From: an uncultured Clostridia bacterium
GTDB lineage: Bacteria > Bacillota > Clostridia > Christensenellales > UBA1242
Direction of reading: 5' to 3'
DNA: 64,000 nt
NCBI GenBank assembly: GCA_934746645.1
Contig: CAKVFE010000002.1
Span: 62,001-126,000, forward strand
The position numbers and the translations under genes are program-made. How positions within the stretch are numbered: the stretch's first letter is position 1; every line of letters starts with the position of its first letter. Under the pieces are notes generated by a model. It had not been told where the DNA came from and did not search any database. It saw only the letters and a list, made by a program, of their open reading frames with translations. Below, piece by piece: positions 7,584-15,541 of the stretch.

Positions 7584-7976
7584 ATGGCTGAAGTTCAATT
7601 AATTAATAAAGTAGATGTTGCAGGTAATTATGGCGATGACAATGTACCAGTAACATTTTCTAGTGCAGATGTAACAACAACTATTGTTCAAGGTTTAACT
7701 GTTACTAAAAGTGCAAATAAAAATTATTGGGTTGACGGAACATTACTATATACAATAGTGGTAGACAATCAATCTGGAGCAAAATTGTCAGGTGGTACAG
7801 TAACTGATGTTTTGGATACTACAAAAATTGTATTTGATACCGATTTTGGTGTAACAATCAATGGCGAAAAAACAACCAACTTTACCTATAATGATGGTAC
7901 ACTTACAGTAACATTACCAGATGTTTTGGATACTTCCAATGCAACAATTGCTTTCCAAGTAACAAAGATTGTTTAA
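7584..7976 (+). CDS. Short DUF11-like beta-sandwich protein without signal peptide
   Basis: 130 residues, ribosome-binding site AAAAGGAT. A Thr/Val/Asp-rich beta pattern, with L-T-V-T-K-S-A near residue 39, Y-T-I-V-V-D-N-Q-S-G near residue 56 and V-T-D-V-L-D near residue 73, is characteristic of DUF11 ('conserved repeat') domains in cell-surface proteins. There is one domain only. It lacks a signal peptide, sortase motif and transmembrane helix, so the export route is unclear; it could be a spore-surface or lysis-released structural protein (inference). It is monocistronic with its own terminator and lies next to another signal-less surface-type gene at 8108. Confidence 0.6.
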   Translation: MAEVQLINKVDVAGNYGDDNVPVTFSSADVTTTIVQGLTVTKSANKNYWVDGTLLYTIVVDNQSGAKLSGGTVTDVLDTTKIVFDTDFGVTINGEKTTNFTYNDGTLTVTLPDVLDTSNATIAFQVTKIV

Positions 7977-8034
7977 TTGATTATTTCAAACATCTATTAT
8001 TGAAAAGTATAAATTTAATAGTATTGTACTTTTA

Positions 8035-8067
8035 TAAAAAAGACATTATTAATTAATGTCTTTTTTT
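8035..8067 (+). terminator. Intrinsic terminator after the DUF11-like gene
   Basis: AGACATTA-TTAAT-TAATGTCT followed by a T run. The A-rich 5' side could let it also serve the minus-strand gene ending at 8108. Confidence 0.8.
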
Positions 8068-8107
8068 GTTTTGTCTTTAATTTAAATATAATTTACTAAA
8101 AATATTT

Positions 8108-9961
8108 TTATTCTATTTCTTTTATGGTCCACAATAATTGTGTGGTATATTTGCCAGCAGAATATAGTTTTTTGTCATCAACATACAATAGTATGCCATT
8201 TTCTTTACTCCAAGTGATATTAGTAACTTTTGGTGGTGTATCCCAATCTCCAGTATATACTAATAATGGAGTATTAGTTATAACTGTATTTAAATTGTTG
8301 TTATTGTATACTATACAATCATCTATAGTGTTAGTATCAGAGTGTAATTGTTGGTCTATATATACATACAATTCCCATTGACCACCAGATGTTCTAGTAT
8401 CTGTAACTTCTATAGACCAGTTGGGATTGATACGATTGATAATGTTTTTATTATATGGGACACCAATACTATAATAGTCCAAATTTTCTATCTTTGTTAT
8501 TGATACACTTCCAACACTTATTACACTTATATTTTTAGTCAGCATATTGTGATTGGCACTTATTTCTATTTTTGTTCCAACTGGTATTTTGTCTAAGATA
8601 TCTAAGTTGTATTGTCCATTTTCTTCTGCAGTGCCCGTTAATGTTGTGCTGTCATATACAGCTTTCATATTAGATGTGGATTCAGACATTCCAGAAATTG
8701 CAGTAGATATATCACTTACTTTTTCTGCTGTTAAAATTAAGTTTCCCATACTAATAACTTTAGATGTTAAAATATTTAAAGTACTTGTTGTCATTGGATA
8801 ACCTGTGTCTTCTTCGACTAAATTGTTTTGAGTTGAAATAAGGGCAGTGTTAGTTGAAGTTATGTTGACGACAATATCACTTTCATAGTTGTATTTAAAA
8901 AACTCTTTGATTGGTATATCGTCAAAAGTTCCTGCGCTTGCCAATGGGGTTTTGGCTGTATTCCATAATCTTAACATTTGAGTAGTTATATCTATTTTAT
9001 TTGGACTTGCACTTGTGCCAGTTTGAAAACTAAATACATTACCACCATTGTTGTAGAGTATGATACTTTTTGGATTGTTAAAGACAAGGTTAGACGCTTT
9101 AGCAAAATACATAAGTGATGCCGAACCTGACGCTGGAGAATACAAATGGAATGTTGTGTTATTGCCAATTGTGCAACTAGAAATACATTTAAACATTGGT
9201 GTTGAATTGCTAGCAGTTTGTGTTGAAATAAAACTTGAACCATCTTGCATTGTAAACGAATTGGCAATGTGAGATGTTGTTCCGGTTGAATAAAATAGAC
9301 CATTGAGTGTATTTATTTTTGTGTAGGAATTAGCATTTAAAAGTATATCAGGTTGACTATCTGTATATAAAAAGTATGTTGATGGTGCATCAACAATAAA
9401 GGTTGCATTTTCTGCTACTTCCAATCTAGAATTGGCATTAGTAAACCATATCACTGCAGTAGATGTTGTTTCTGATGTTACTTGTGTGTTGCCAGAAATA
9501 TATAGTCTATTTGCTTCACAAAATTCTTGCGAGTTGGTAGACGAATTGTTTTTAGATAGTTTTACAATACAATCAACTATTTTGGTTGTACCATTTTTAT
9601 TGTATACAAATTGTGGACCTGTATAATTAATGTTGTCCAAAACAATAGTTGTGTTGGTGTTTCCGTCATAGACACCTATAACACCATAATAATTTCGACC
9701 ATTCCATATAGCGTTTTTTGCTGTTATAGTTATTGTTGCTGTTGTCCCAGATTGTACATAAATAGTGTCGGTAAAAGTTGACGAATTATTGTCAGTTATA
9801 TTGTGTCCACCAAAATCAATAGTTACATCGCCTTTAGTAGTATTTATTCTAGCTCCGCCACCACTAAATACAATATCTTGCGTAACAATTATATCTGTAG
9901 AAGTTGTGTCTTCTATGGCTGTTTTTAACTCTGAAAAAGTACTTACATTTATTGTTGCCAT
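8108..9961 (-). CDS. Pectate-lyase-like beta-helix protein with WxL-like C-terminus
   Basis: 617 residues. The N-terminus (S-T-F-S-E-L-K-T-A-I, then I-I-V-T-Q-D-I) resembles the adhesive Pectate_lyase_5 class. About 350 residues of Asn/Thr/Ser-rich short strands follow, as in right-handed beta-helices. The C-terminal part contains W-S-I-E-V-T-D-T-R near residue 516, G-Q-W-E-L-Y, I-T-W-S-K-E-N-G-I-L-L and a final T-Q-L-L-W-T-I, which look like a WxL-type cell-wall-binding domain. A protein of this build would normally be secreted, yet it starts directly with the beta domain and has no signal peptide. The start is supported by AAAGGAT. The role is likely surface or spore adhesion (inference). 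Confidence 0.6.
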   Translation of the reverse strand: MATINVSTFSELKTAIEDTTSTDIIVTQDIVFSGGGARINTTKGDVTIDFGGHNITDNNSSTFTDTIYVQSGTTATITITAKNAIWNGRNYYGVIGVYDGNTNTTIVLDNINYTGPQFVYNKNGTTKIVDCIVKLSKNNSSTNSQEFCEANRLYISGNTQVTSETTSTAVIWFTNANSRLEVAENATFIVDAPSTYFLYTDSQPDILLNANSYTKINTLNGLFYSTGTTSHIANSFTMQDGSSFISTQTASNSTPMFKCISSCTIGNNTTFHLYSPASGSASLMYFAKASNLVFNNPKSIILYNNGGNVFSFQTGTSASPNKIDITTQMLRLWNTAKTPLASAGTFDDIPIKEFFKYNYESDIVVNITSTNTALISTQNNLVEEDTGYPMTTSTLNILTSKVISMGNLILTAEKVSDISTAISGMSESTSNMKAVYDSTTLTGTAEENGQYNLDILDKIPVGTKIEISANHNMLTKNISVISVGSVSITKIENLDYYSIGVPYNKNIINRINPNWSIEVTDTRTSGGQWELYVYIDQQLHSDTNTIDDCIVYNNNNLNTVITNTPLLVYTGDWDTPPKVTNITWSKENGILLYVDDKKLYSAGKYTTQLLWTIKEIE

Positions 9962-10071
9962 ATTAGTATCCTTTTGTTTTAATTAGGTAGAGTTATCTAC
10001 AATATATAGTATTAAAAATTTATTGCTAATTGTGAGTAGTGCGTTATAATAATGCTAATAGGTTAAGGTAT

Positions 10072-10104
10072 AAAAAAAGTACCTATGTATTGTAGGTACT
10101 TTTA
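10072..10104 (-). terminator. Terminator after the matrixin gene
   Basis: AAAGTACCTA/TAGGTACTTT ten-base-pair stem with a 7-nt loop; a U run follows on the minus strand. Confidence 0.8.
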
Positions 10105-10136
10105 TTTAATATTAAATTGTTTTTGATATTATAATG

Positions 10137-11024
10137 TTACATTATAGTTTCTCTATCTTTTTTATTTTCATCATTTAGGGCAGTGGTAGAGAAAAGTTCT
10201 TTTGGAACTATAGTATAATAAGCTCTAACATCGGTATTTTTATCTTCTTTATCAGGGTAGATAGTATTGATACGCTTAATATCATTCATAGACAATGTCA
10301 ATCTATCAATGCTAGGGAACATTAAATCATTAGGGTTTTTACTATGTTGAAGACCAATTACATGTCCCATTTCGTGTTGTACTACAGATGATAGTAAAAA
10401 TCGTGGAACTTTTTCTGTATCTACACAGATATAACCGCTAATAGTTTTATCATCAAGCTCTCCAACAGTTGCATAAGCTAATGTTGAACCAGATATTTTT
10501 TCAGGGTAAACACCAACATCAAACTTAGCACCTTTTGTTTCACCATAAGATATCTCAAAAGAAATACCTTTTGCTTTTTTATCAAATGTTTTAAAAGCAT
10601 TTTCTATTGTGTCTTTATATTTAACATCAATTTTGTCTGATATTCTTATTCTTACAGGGTGATCGTTATAATATCCTGCTTCAACTACTGAGTTTTGTCT
10701 ATAATCTCTTTCTTCAAAATCTAAACCACCTTCAATTGCTGTAAGGGCATAGTTAGAACCTCTAGCTATTACTATTAGACCTAAACCAGTACCACCAGCT
10801 ATTGCATTGGCTTTTACAAAGTATTTAACTACATTTTTAAGTTTTTCGTGTCTTTCTTCTTTTATAATTTGTTTTAGTCTTTTTTCACGAGCAACTTTTT
10901 CCATTTGCTTTTTCAATTCGCTTTCTTTTTTGTGGTCGACAATATATTTAATGTTGTCTAGTCTTTCTTGTTCTTCATCGTATTCTTTATTAGCATTCCA
11001 AGTTTTCATATCAACTACTTTCAT
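10137..11024 (-). CDS. Membrane-linked matrixin-type zinc metalloprotease
   Basis: 295 residues. The catalytic motif H-E-M-G-H-V-I-G-L-Q-H-S (His217, Glu218, His221, His227) followed by D-L-M-F-P (the Met-turn) is diagnostic of peptidase family M10A. The first about 65 residues form a highly charged Lys/Glu helix that looks like a coiled coil. A weakly hydrophobic Gly-rich stretch (about 72-88) could be a single membrane anchor, putting the protease domain outside the cell. No propeptide Cys-switch is seen. Its substrate is unknown; surface proteins nearby are candidates (inference). Ribosome-binding site GAGAG. Confidence 0.75.
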   Translation of the reverse strand: MKVVDMKTWNANKEYDEEQERLDNIKYIVDHKKESELKKQMEKVAREKRLKQIIKEERHEKLKNVVKYFVKANAIAGGTGLGLIVIARGSNYALTAIEGGLDFEERDYRQNSVVEAGYYNDHPVRIRISDKIDVKYKDTIENAFKTFDKKAKGISFEISYGETKGAKFDVGVYPEKISGSTLAYATVGELDDKTISGYICVDTEKVPRFLLSSVVQHEMGHVIGLQHSKNPNDLMFPSIDRLTLSMNDIKRINTIYPDKEDKNTDVRAYYTIVPKELFSTTALNDENKKDRETIM

Positions 11025-11172
11025 AATATATTCTCTCTTTTTTTAAAAATTTACATTAATATTATACCCCTTTATTGTCAATTAGTCAATATGACCATAT
11101 TTGAAAGTTTCAATTTCAATAATAAGTAAGTTATATATGTTAGCTATTGCATATTGGCATACAATCATTTCT

Positions 11173-11201
11173 TTGACATTAAATATTAAAAGTTGTAATA
11201 T
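11173..11201 (+). promoter_or_regulatory. SigA-type promoter of the LRR gene cluster
   Basis: TTGACA (11173-11178), 17-bp spacer, TAATAT (11196-11201), 38 bp before the start codon. Confidence 0.65.
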
Positions 11202-11239
11202 TTTGGTGTATAAATTATTTTTATAAAGGGGATATAAAA

Positions 11240-12517
11240 ATGTTAGAATTAGACAAAAAAGATGTTAGCCAATTGTCACCAGCAATGGCATACCAATTTT
11301 ATACTGATGCAATGAATGAAGAAGATACACCAGAAGCTATTATGGAAAATTTGGTAAATGCAAATTATACTGAAGTGCTTGTTGATAGTGACATACAAAA
11401 AATGTTTTTAATATATTCTTTGATCAATAAATGGATATTTAATAATGACGAAAATTATGCACTTTCAAAACAACAACTATTTAATAATAAAGAAAGTGCA
11501 AAAGTAGATTATTCTAGACTACAACAATATGTAGAAGACCATTATCCTAACAAACTAGATAGATATTATCGTGTAATCAATGTTATTTCTGAGTGTTATT
11601 ATGACTTAGATATGTTTTCATTTGACAACGAAGGAGAAAGTCAACCTGACTTATATAACTTAAAAGAGTATGCTAATATTGCACATACATTACTTAGTCG
11701 TATTGGTTGTAGCATAGGACATTTTGTAGAAATACCTTATGATGATTATCCGGATATTATTGAGAAAAAATTTGATTTTTACGATGATTTTATCAGTGAA
11801 TATGAAAATTATCAACAACAATGCTTCGATGAAAAAGCACAAGACATAATGGGCATTAAGGCTATGCAAAGAGCTGATGGCGAATACTTGTTGTACAATG
11901 GTAAAAAGTTAGTTAATTGTGACCCATTGGTAACTGGAAAAGTAGTTGTAAAAGATGGTACAATATCTATAGAACCTGACGCATTTATGTATTGTAGAGA
12001 GATGACAGAAGTTGTTTTACCTGAAAGTGTAGAGATTATCGGTGCAGAAGCATTTTATGCTTGTGAAGGTCTTACAAGTATTGACTTACCAACCAATCTA
12101 ACCGAATTGGGTGCTAGTGCATTGTCTAAATGCTCTAATATTACAAGCATAACAATACCTAGCAATATTACTGTTATTAAACAAGGTTTGTTTAAACTAT
12201 GCGAAAAATTGAACAGTGTTAAGTTTTTAGGAAATGTTACTGATATTAAACCACAAGCTTTTTGGGGTACAGGATTGAAAAATTTTGATATGCCTAAATA
12301 TGTTAATTATGTTGGAGATTATTTATTTAACAATTGTCAACAACTAGAATCAGTTACATTGCATTGTCCACTAACTAAAATTGGCGAAAAGTCTTTTGCT
12401 GGTTGTAGCAATTTAAAGACCATATATTTTGACGGAATATCTTTAGAATGGGATATGGTTGAAAAAGATAGCACTTGGAAAGATAATTCTAACAATTTTG
12501 AAGTAAAATTTAATTAA
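11240..12517 (+). CDS. BspA-type leucine-rich repeat protein, cytoplasmic
   Basis: 425 residues, ribosome-binding site AAAGGGG. Residues 1-200 are an acidic, aromatic-rich region of unknown type. From about 230 to the end there are six or seven LRR_5 repeats of about 23 residues, with the pattern I-x-x-x-A-F-x-x-C-x-x-L-T-S-I-x-L-P. BspA-type repeats usually mediate adhesion on secreted proteins, but this one has no signal peptide or anchor, so it may act inside the cell. It is followed after 17 bp by a prolyl-tRNA editing gene and then an EEP gene, all on the same strand and likely one transcript. Confidence 0.7.
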   Translation: MLELDKKDVSQLSPAMAYQFYTDAMNEEDTPEAIMENLVNANYTEVLVDSDIQKMFLIYSLINKWIFNNDENYALSKQQLFNNKESAKVDYSRLQQYVEDHYPNKLDRYYRVINVISECYYDLDMFSFDNEGESQPDLYNLKEYANIAHTLLSRIGCSIGHFVEIPYDDYPDIIEKKFDFYDDFISEYENYQQQCFDEKAQDIMGIKAMQRADGEYLLYNGKKLVNCDPLVTGKVVVKDGTISIEPDAFMYCREMTEVVLPESVEIIGAEAFYACEGLTSIDLPTNLTELGASALSKCSNITSITIPSNITVIKQGLFKLCEKLNSVKFLGNVTDIKPQAFWGTGLKNFDMPKYVNYVGDYLFNNCQQLESVTLHCPLTKIGEKSFAGCSNLKTIYFDGISLEWDMVEKDSTWKDNSNNFEVKFN

Positions 12518-12534
12518 AATATTAAAGGAAAAAT

Positions 12535-13020
12535 ATGAACAAACAAGAAGTATATGCTTTTATTAAAAATAAAGGTATATGGTATGAAATAACTGAGCAT
12601 AACGCTGTATGCACTATGGAAGAACTTAAAAGTGTTGATTTGCCATATCCTGAAGCTGATGCAAAAAATATATTTGTAAGAGATGATAAAAAACAAAATT
12701 ATTATCTAATAAGTGTAAAATCTGATAAAAGAGTAGACTTAAAAGAATTTAAAAAGAAATACGACACAAGACATCTTAGTTTTGCACAACCAGAAGACTT
12801 GTGGAATATATTACAACTTGTACCGGGTTCAGTTACTCCATTAGGAGTACTTAATGATACCGAAAACAAAGTTAAAGTATATATTGATAAGGATTATGTT
12901 GATGTCGGTATTATTGGCGTGCACCCAAATGAAAATACAGCTACTTTGTGGTTAAAAACATTGGATTTGATAGATATAATAAAAGAATCTGGACACGAAA
13001 TATATATTGCTGAGATATAA
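12535..13020 (+). CDS. YbaK/ProX-type aminoacyl-tRNA deacylase (PrdX-like)
   Basis: 161 residues, the usual size for stand-alone prolyl-tRNA editing domain proteins of the ProX/PrdX group. These hydrolyse mischarged Ala- or Cys-tRNA(Pro). Visible features: the N-terminal H-N-A-V-C-T-M-E-E, a central K-N-I-F-V-R-D, the conserved Lys in L-I-S-V-K-S-D, and P-G-S-V-T-P-L-G-V-L near residue 98. The C-terminal I-G-V-H-P-N-E-N-T-A-T-L is typical of the PrdX type. It is cytosolic. Ribosome-binding site AAAGGA. It sits between an LRR gene and an EEP gene, with no link to a proline reductase operon visible here. Confidence 0.8.
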   Translation: MNKQEVYAFIKNKGIWYEITEHNAVCTMEELKSVDLPYPEADAKNIFVRDDKKQNYYLISVKSDKRVDLKEFKKKYDTRHLSFAQPEDLWNILQLVPGSVTPLGVLNDTENKVKVYIDKDYVDVGIIGVHPNENTATLWLKTLDLIDIIKESGHEIYIAEI

Positions 13021-13051
13021 TTGAATTTATCAACCAATAAAAGGGATACTT

Positions 13052-13945
13052 ATGAAAAGAAAAACTATTACATCACTTATAATATGTGGTGTGTTAATGG
13101 TTGTGTTAGTGTTGGGTATTGTTTTTAGATATGATATATTTTATGGATTTACTTCATTAAGGACTATCAAGATTGATACGGAAAATACTACAACATCAAT
13201 AATGACATTCAATATAAGATGTGCCAATAATTCTGATAAAAACAAATTAAATTGGAAGTATAGGACATCGTTGATTAGTGATATTTATCAGGAATATCAA
13301 CCATCTATTATTTGTATGCAAGAAAATAAAAAATCACAATATCAATTTTTTAAGAAATATTTAAAAGGTTATGATAGTGTTAAGGAGTATCGTGATGATA
13401 CAAGACTGACCGAATGTCTACCAATATTTTTTAGAAAAGATATGTACACTTTAGTTAGTACAAAGACTTTTTGGTTGAGTGATACACCAGACATAATGAG
13501 TAATACTTGGGACGCATATTACAATAGGATATGTACAATAGTTGTGCTTAAATCCAATATTACAGGACAAGAATTTTTAGTTGCAAACGCACATTTGGAT
13601 TATAAAAATAGTCAAATTCAACAAAAGAGCATAGATTTGATATACGAAAAATTGAGTGATTATTCTATGCCTACAATTATAATGGAAGATTTTAATTTTG
13701 AATCGACATCAGATATGTATCAATATTCAATTACAAAATTTGATGATGTAGGCAATAATTTTGAGGTCAATAATACTGCAACTATCAATGAATTTAAAAC
13801 CGAATATCCTAATAATAAGATTGATTATATGTTTCAAAAAACTGGGAGTTTTGAAGTTGACAATTATCAAATAATTGATAAAAAGATAAAAGGCCATTAT
13901 GCTAGTGACCATTTTCCAATTTATACCGAACTAACAATTAAATAA
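13052..13945 (+). CDS. Membrane-anchored endonuclease/exonuclease/phosphatase family protein
   Basis: 297 residues. One N-terminal hydrophobic helix (about 8-26) works as a signal anchor, placing the catalytic domain outside. EEP motifs are present: T-F-N-I-R (about 52), I-I-C-M-Q-E-N (about 91), A-N-A-H-L-D (about 179) and A-S-D-H-F-P-I at the C-terminus. The usual G-D-F-N is replaced by E-D-F-N (residue about 213), keeping the catalytic Asp and Asn. EEP enzymes cleave phosphodiesters (nucleic acids, sphingomyelin, phosphoinositides); the substrate here cannot be told. Ribosome-binding site AAAGGGAT. Confidence 0.75.
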   Translation: MKRKTITSLIICGVLMVVLVLGIVFRYDIFYGFTSLRTIKIDTENTTTSIMTFNIRCANNSDKNKLNWKYRTSLISDIYQEYQPSIICMQENKKSQYQFFKKYLKGYDSVKEYRDDTRLTECLPIFFRKDMYTLVSTKTFWLSDTPDIMSNTWDAYYNRICTIVVLKSNITGQEFLVANAHLDYKNSQIQQKSIDLIYEKLSDYSMPTIIMEDFNFESTSDMYQYSITKFDDVGNNFEVNNTATINEFKTEYPNNKIDYMFQKTGSFEVDNYQIIDKKIKGHYASDHFPIYTELTIK

Positions 13946-13947
13946 AT

Positions 13948-14008
13948 AAAAAACTAAGTAATTATTTAATACATTTTCTATGTTGTATCATTATTACTTA
14001 GTTTTTTT
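13948..14008. terminator. Bidirectional terminator between convergent genes
   Basis: AAAACTAAGTAAT (13950-13962) pairs with ATTACTTAGTTTT (13993-14005), with A and T runs outside. It serves the EEP gene and possibly the YgjV-like gene ending at 14061. Confidence 0.7.
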
Positions 14009-14060
14009 ATTTGTATATGTTAATTTTAAATTTTTAATTGTTACATTTATTTTTATAGAT

Positions 14061-14747
14061 TTATGTAATGGTATTATTTGTTTTATTATCAATGTCTTCA
14101 TCATTTTTAGTGTCAGAAACATTATTAATATTGTTATTTATTGGTTCTTCTTTTTCGTTGTTATCGTCTACAACATTGGTGTTGTCAATATTATTTTCTA
14201 CTGTTTTCTTTCTATTAAATATAACATCTAAAATAGGTGTTTCTTTCTTTAACAAACAATAATATATAAAGCAGATTACAGAACTTAAAAAAGTTATTAT
14301 TTTAAACACCATTGAGATATAAGCACCAATGACAGCATTGTATATTACATACGAACCATTGTTGATGATGTATGAAACACGCAAAATTGCTGGATTGTCT
14401 TGCCAACTACCGTATCCAGCAGAAAGTAGGGCAACAAGTGGAAGTAAATCAAGGGCATCTTGCCAAGTCAATATTGTTGTTACGACAAAACCAATTTCAA
14501 AAACTATAAGCCATATAATGTTAGGCTTCAATTTCTTTAAAGAATAAAACATAAAAATGAAAGTTCTTATTGTAGCAACTATACATATTATTGCTGTTGT
14601 AATTCTATTAAAAGAAAAATATATTATGACAGACAATACATTGTTGATTGTATAGTAAAGCATCATTTTCCATTTTTGCTTTTGAAGTATAGCAATAACC
14701 GAAACAATGACACTTAATATTTGAAAAATAATTTGAACTGCTTCCAT
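14061..14747 (-). CDS. YgjV-family inner membrane protein
   Basis: 228 residues. Five or six hydrophobic segments cover residues 1-165, with the family-like S-A-G-Y-G-S-W-Q-D-N-P-A-I-L-R motif near residue 113. A hydrophilic, Asn/Asp-rich C-terminal tail of about 60 residues follows, which is longer than in most relatives and low in complexity. YgjV proteins are annotated as inner membrane proteins of unknown function. The start is supported by AAAGGAT. No operon partner on the minus strand. Confidence 0.7.
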   Translation of the reverse strand: MEAVQIIFQILSVIVSVIAILQKQKWKMMLYYTINNVLSVIIYFSFNRITTAIICIVATIRTFIFMFYSLKKLKPNIIWLIVFEIGFVVTTILTWQDALDLLPLVALLSAGYGSWQDNPAILRVSYIINNGSYVIYNAVIGAYISMVFKIITFLSSVICFIYYCLLKKETPILDVIFNRKKTVENNIDNTNVVDDNNEKEEPINNNINNVSDTKNDEDIDNKTNNTIT

Positions 14748-14794
14748 TTTTATCCTTTGTTTGTATTTAGTATGTTGTATAATCTAAAATTAAA

Positions 14795-14917
14795 CGAGAG
14801 CATTGCAAAGCAATATTTTCGAATAACTTATGTTTACCCAAATTGTGATGTTTGTTTTACGATGGTAGTTATGATTTGTTATTTAGGTTATAAACAACAT
14901 AACATCACATAGTTTAT
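14795..14917 (-). repeat. Structured intergenic repeat, copy C (inverted)
   Basis: Read on the minus strand it starts ATAAACTATGTGATGTT as in copy B. It then has a different interior, and resumes with CATCACAATTTGGGTAAACAT, AGTTATTCGAAAATATTGCTTTGCA, matching copy B over its distal 50 bp. The ends (AAACTATGTGATG and CATCACAATTT) are near-complementary. It lies in the 14748-15049 gap, which otherwise holds no gene. Confidence 0.65.
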
Positions 14918-15007
14918 ATAAGTGTTGATTTAAATAAAAATATATAGTGATTTGTGTATTAAGATTATAAATCTTTTACTATATATTTTCAAGTTAAACA
15001 ACTTAAA

Positions 15008-15096
15008 AAAATCCCGAATAAAAAAAGTACTCCGTAAGGAGTACTAAGCTGGTGCCGAAAGTGGGACTTGAACCCACATGATATTGCTATCGCGGG
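15008..15096. repeat. Direct repeat of the tRNA-Leu 3' half plus terminator (copy 1)
   Basis: 89 bp repeated at 15216-15304 with an offset of exactly 208 bp and two or three differences. It contains a terminator hairpin (AGTACTCC-GTAA-GGAGTACT) and the last 47 nt of tRNA-Leu (15050-15096). The anticodon half and acceptor 5' strand are missing, so this is a pseudo-tRNA fragment. Confidence 0.85.
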
Positions 15097-15215
15097 GCGA
15101 CTCGTAAAGTAAATAGTCCAGTGGACTATTTATAGATAGCGAAACAGAGTGAAGCGATAAGCCGGGAGCAACTTGTTTGCGGTCAGGCTCCGACAGGAGT
15201 TTGATGTCCCGACTC
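15097..15215. repeat. 119-bp GC-richer hairpin string between the tRNA repeats
   Basis: Contains AAATAGTCC-agt-GGACTATTT (perfect nine-bp stem, 15110-15130), a CTCC-gaca-GGAG hairpin, GCAA/TTGC, and a CGCTTCACTCTGTTTCGC hairpin on the minus strand. The latter resembles the CACTnTGTT loops of repeats A and B. Base composition is clearly higher in GC than the surrounding intergenic DNA. Confidence 0.55.
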
Positions 15216-15226
15216 AAAATCCCGAA

Positions 15227-15253
15227 TAAAAAAAGTACCCCGTAAGGAGTACT
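15227..15253 (-). terminator. tRNA-Leu terminator (functional copy)
   Basis: On the minus strand AGTACTCC-TTAC-GGGGTACT then U7, starting 5 nt after the tRNA CCA end. A second copy lies at 15020-15046. Confidence 0.8.
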
Positions 15254-15257
15254 AAGT

Positions 15258-15344
15258 TGGTGCCGAAAGTGGGACTTGAACCCACATGATATTGCTATCG
15301 CGGGATTTTGAGTCCCGTGCGTCTGCCAATTCCGCCATTTCGGC
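15258..15344 (-). tRNA. tRNA-Leu (anticodon CAA)
   Basis: 87 nt with CCA encoded. Acceptor GCCGAAA/TTTCGGC, D-arm with AATTGGCAGA, anticodon stem CGGGA/TCCCG around CTCAAAA (anticodon CAA), class II variable arm GATA-GCAA-TATC, and T-arm GTGGG-TTCAAGT-CCCAC. All stems pair perfectly. It reads UUG codons. The 3' half is duplicated at 15050-15096. Confidence 0.95.
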
Positions 15345-15377
15345 ATAAATGTGAAATTTTCTTTTAATCGCTTTTAT

Positions 15378-15406
15378 ATAATATCAAATTGTTTGACGAA
15401 AATCAA
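15378..15406 (-). promoter_or_regulatory. Promoter of tRNA-Leu
   Basis: Minus strand TTGATT (plus 15401-15406), 17-bp spacer, TATTAT (plus 15378-15383), about 34 bp before the tRNA 5' end. Confidence 0.55.
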
Positions 15407-15541
15407 CAATAATAATTAATTTTGCAAAATTTGTTTATCATTTTTTATTTTTTATGTTTTATGGTACAATATTATATATATAATGGTTAATGTGTGATTA
15501 AATATGCTAACATATTAAATATTGGATTAAAGGTGTATATA

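Noticed and set aside
13980..14262. Hydrophobic plus-strand frames opposite the YgjV-like gene
   Set aside because: They are antisense shadows of the Asn/Asp-rich tail of a well-supported minus-strand gene and lack ribosome-binding sites.
14721..14912. 63-residue plus-strand frame across repeat copy C
   Set aside because: It begins antisense to the YgjV-like gene, has no ribosome-binding site and is explained by the repeat.
15044..15346. A 100-residue minus-strand frame over the tRNA-Leu region
   Set aside because: It is the familiar spurious translation of tRNA-Leu (starting M-P-K-W-R-N-W-Q-T-H) plus its duplicated 3' half; no ribosome-binding site.
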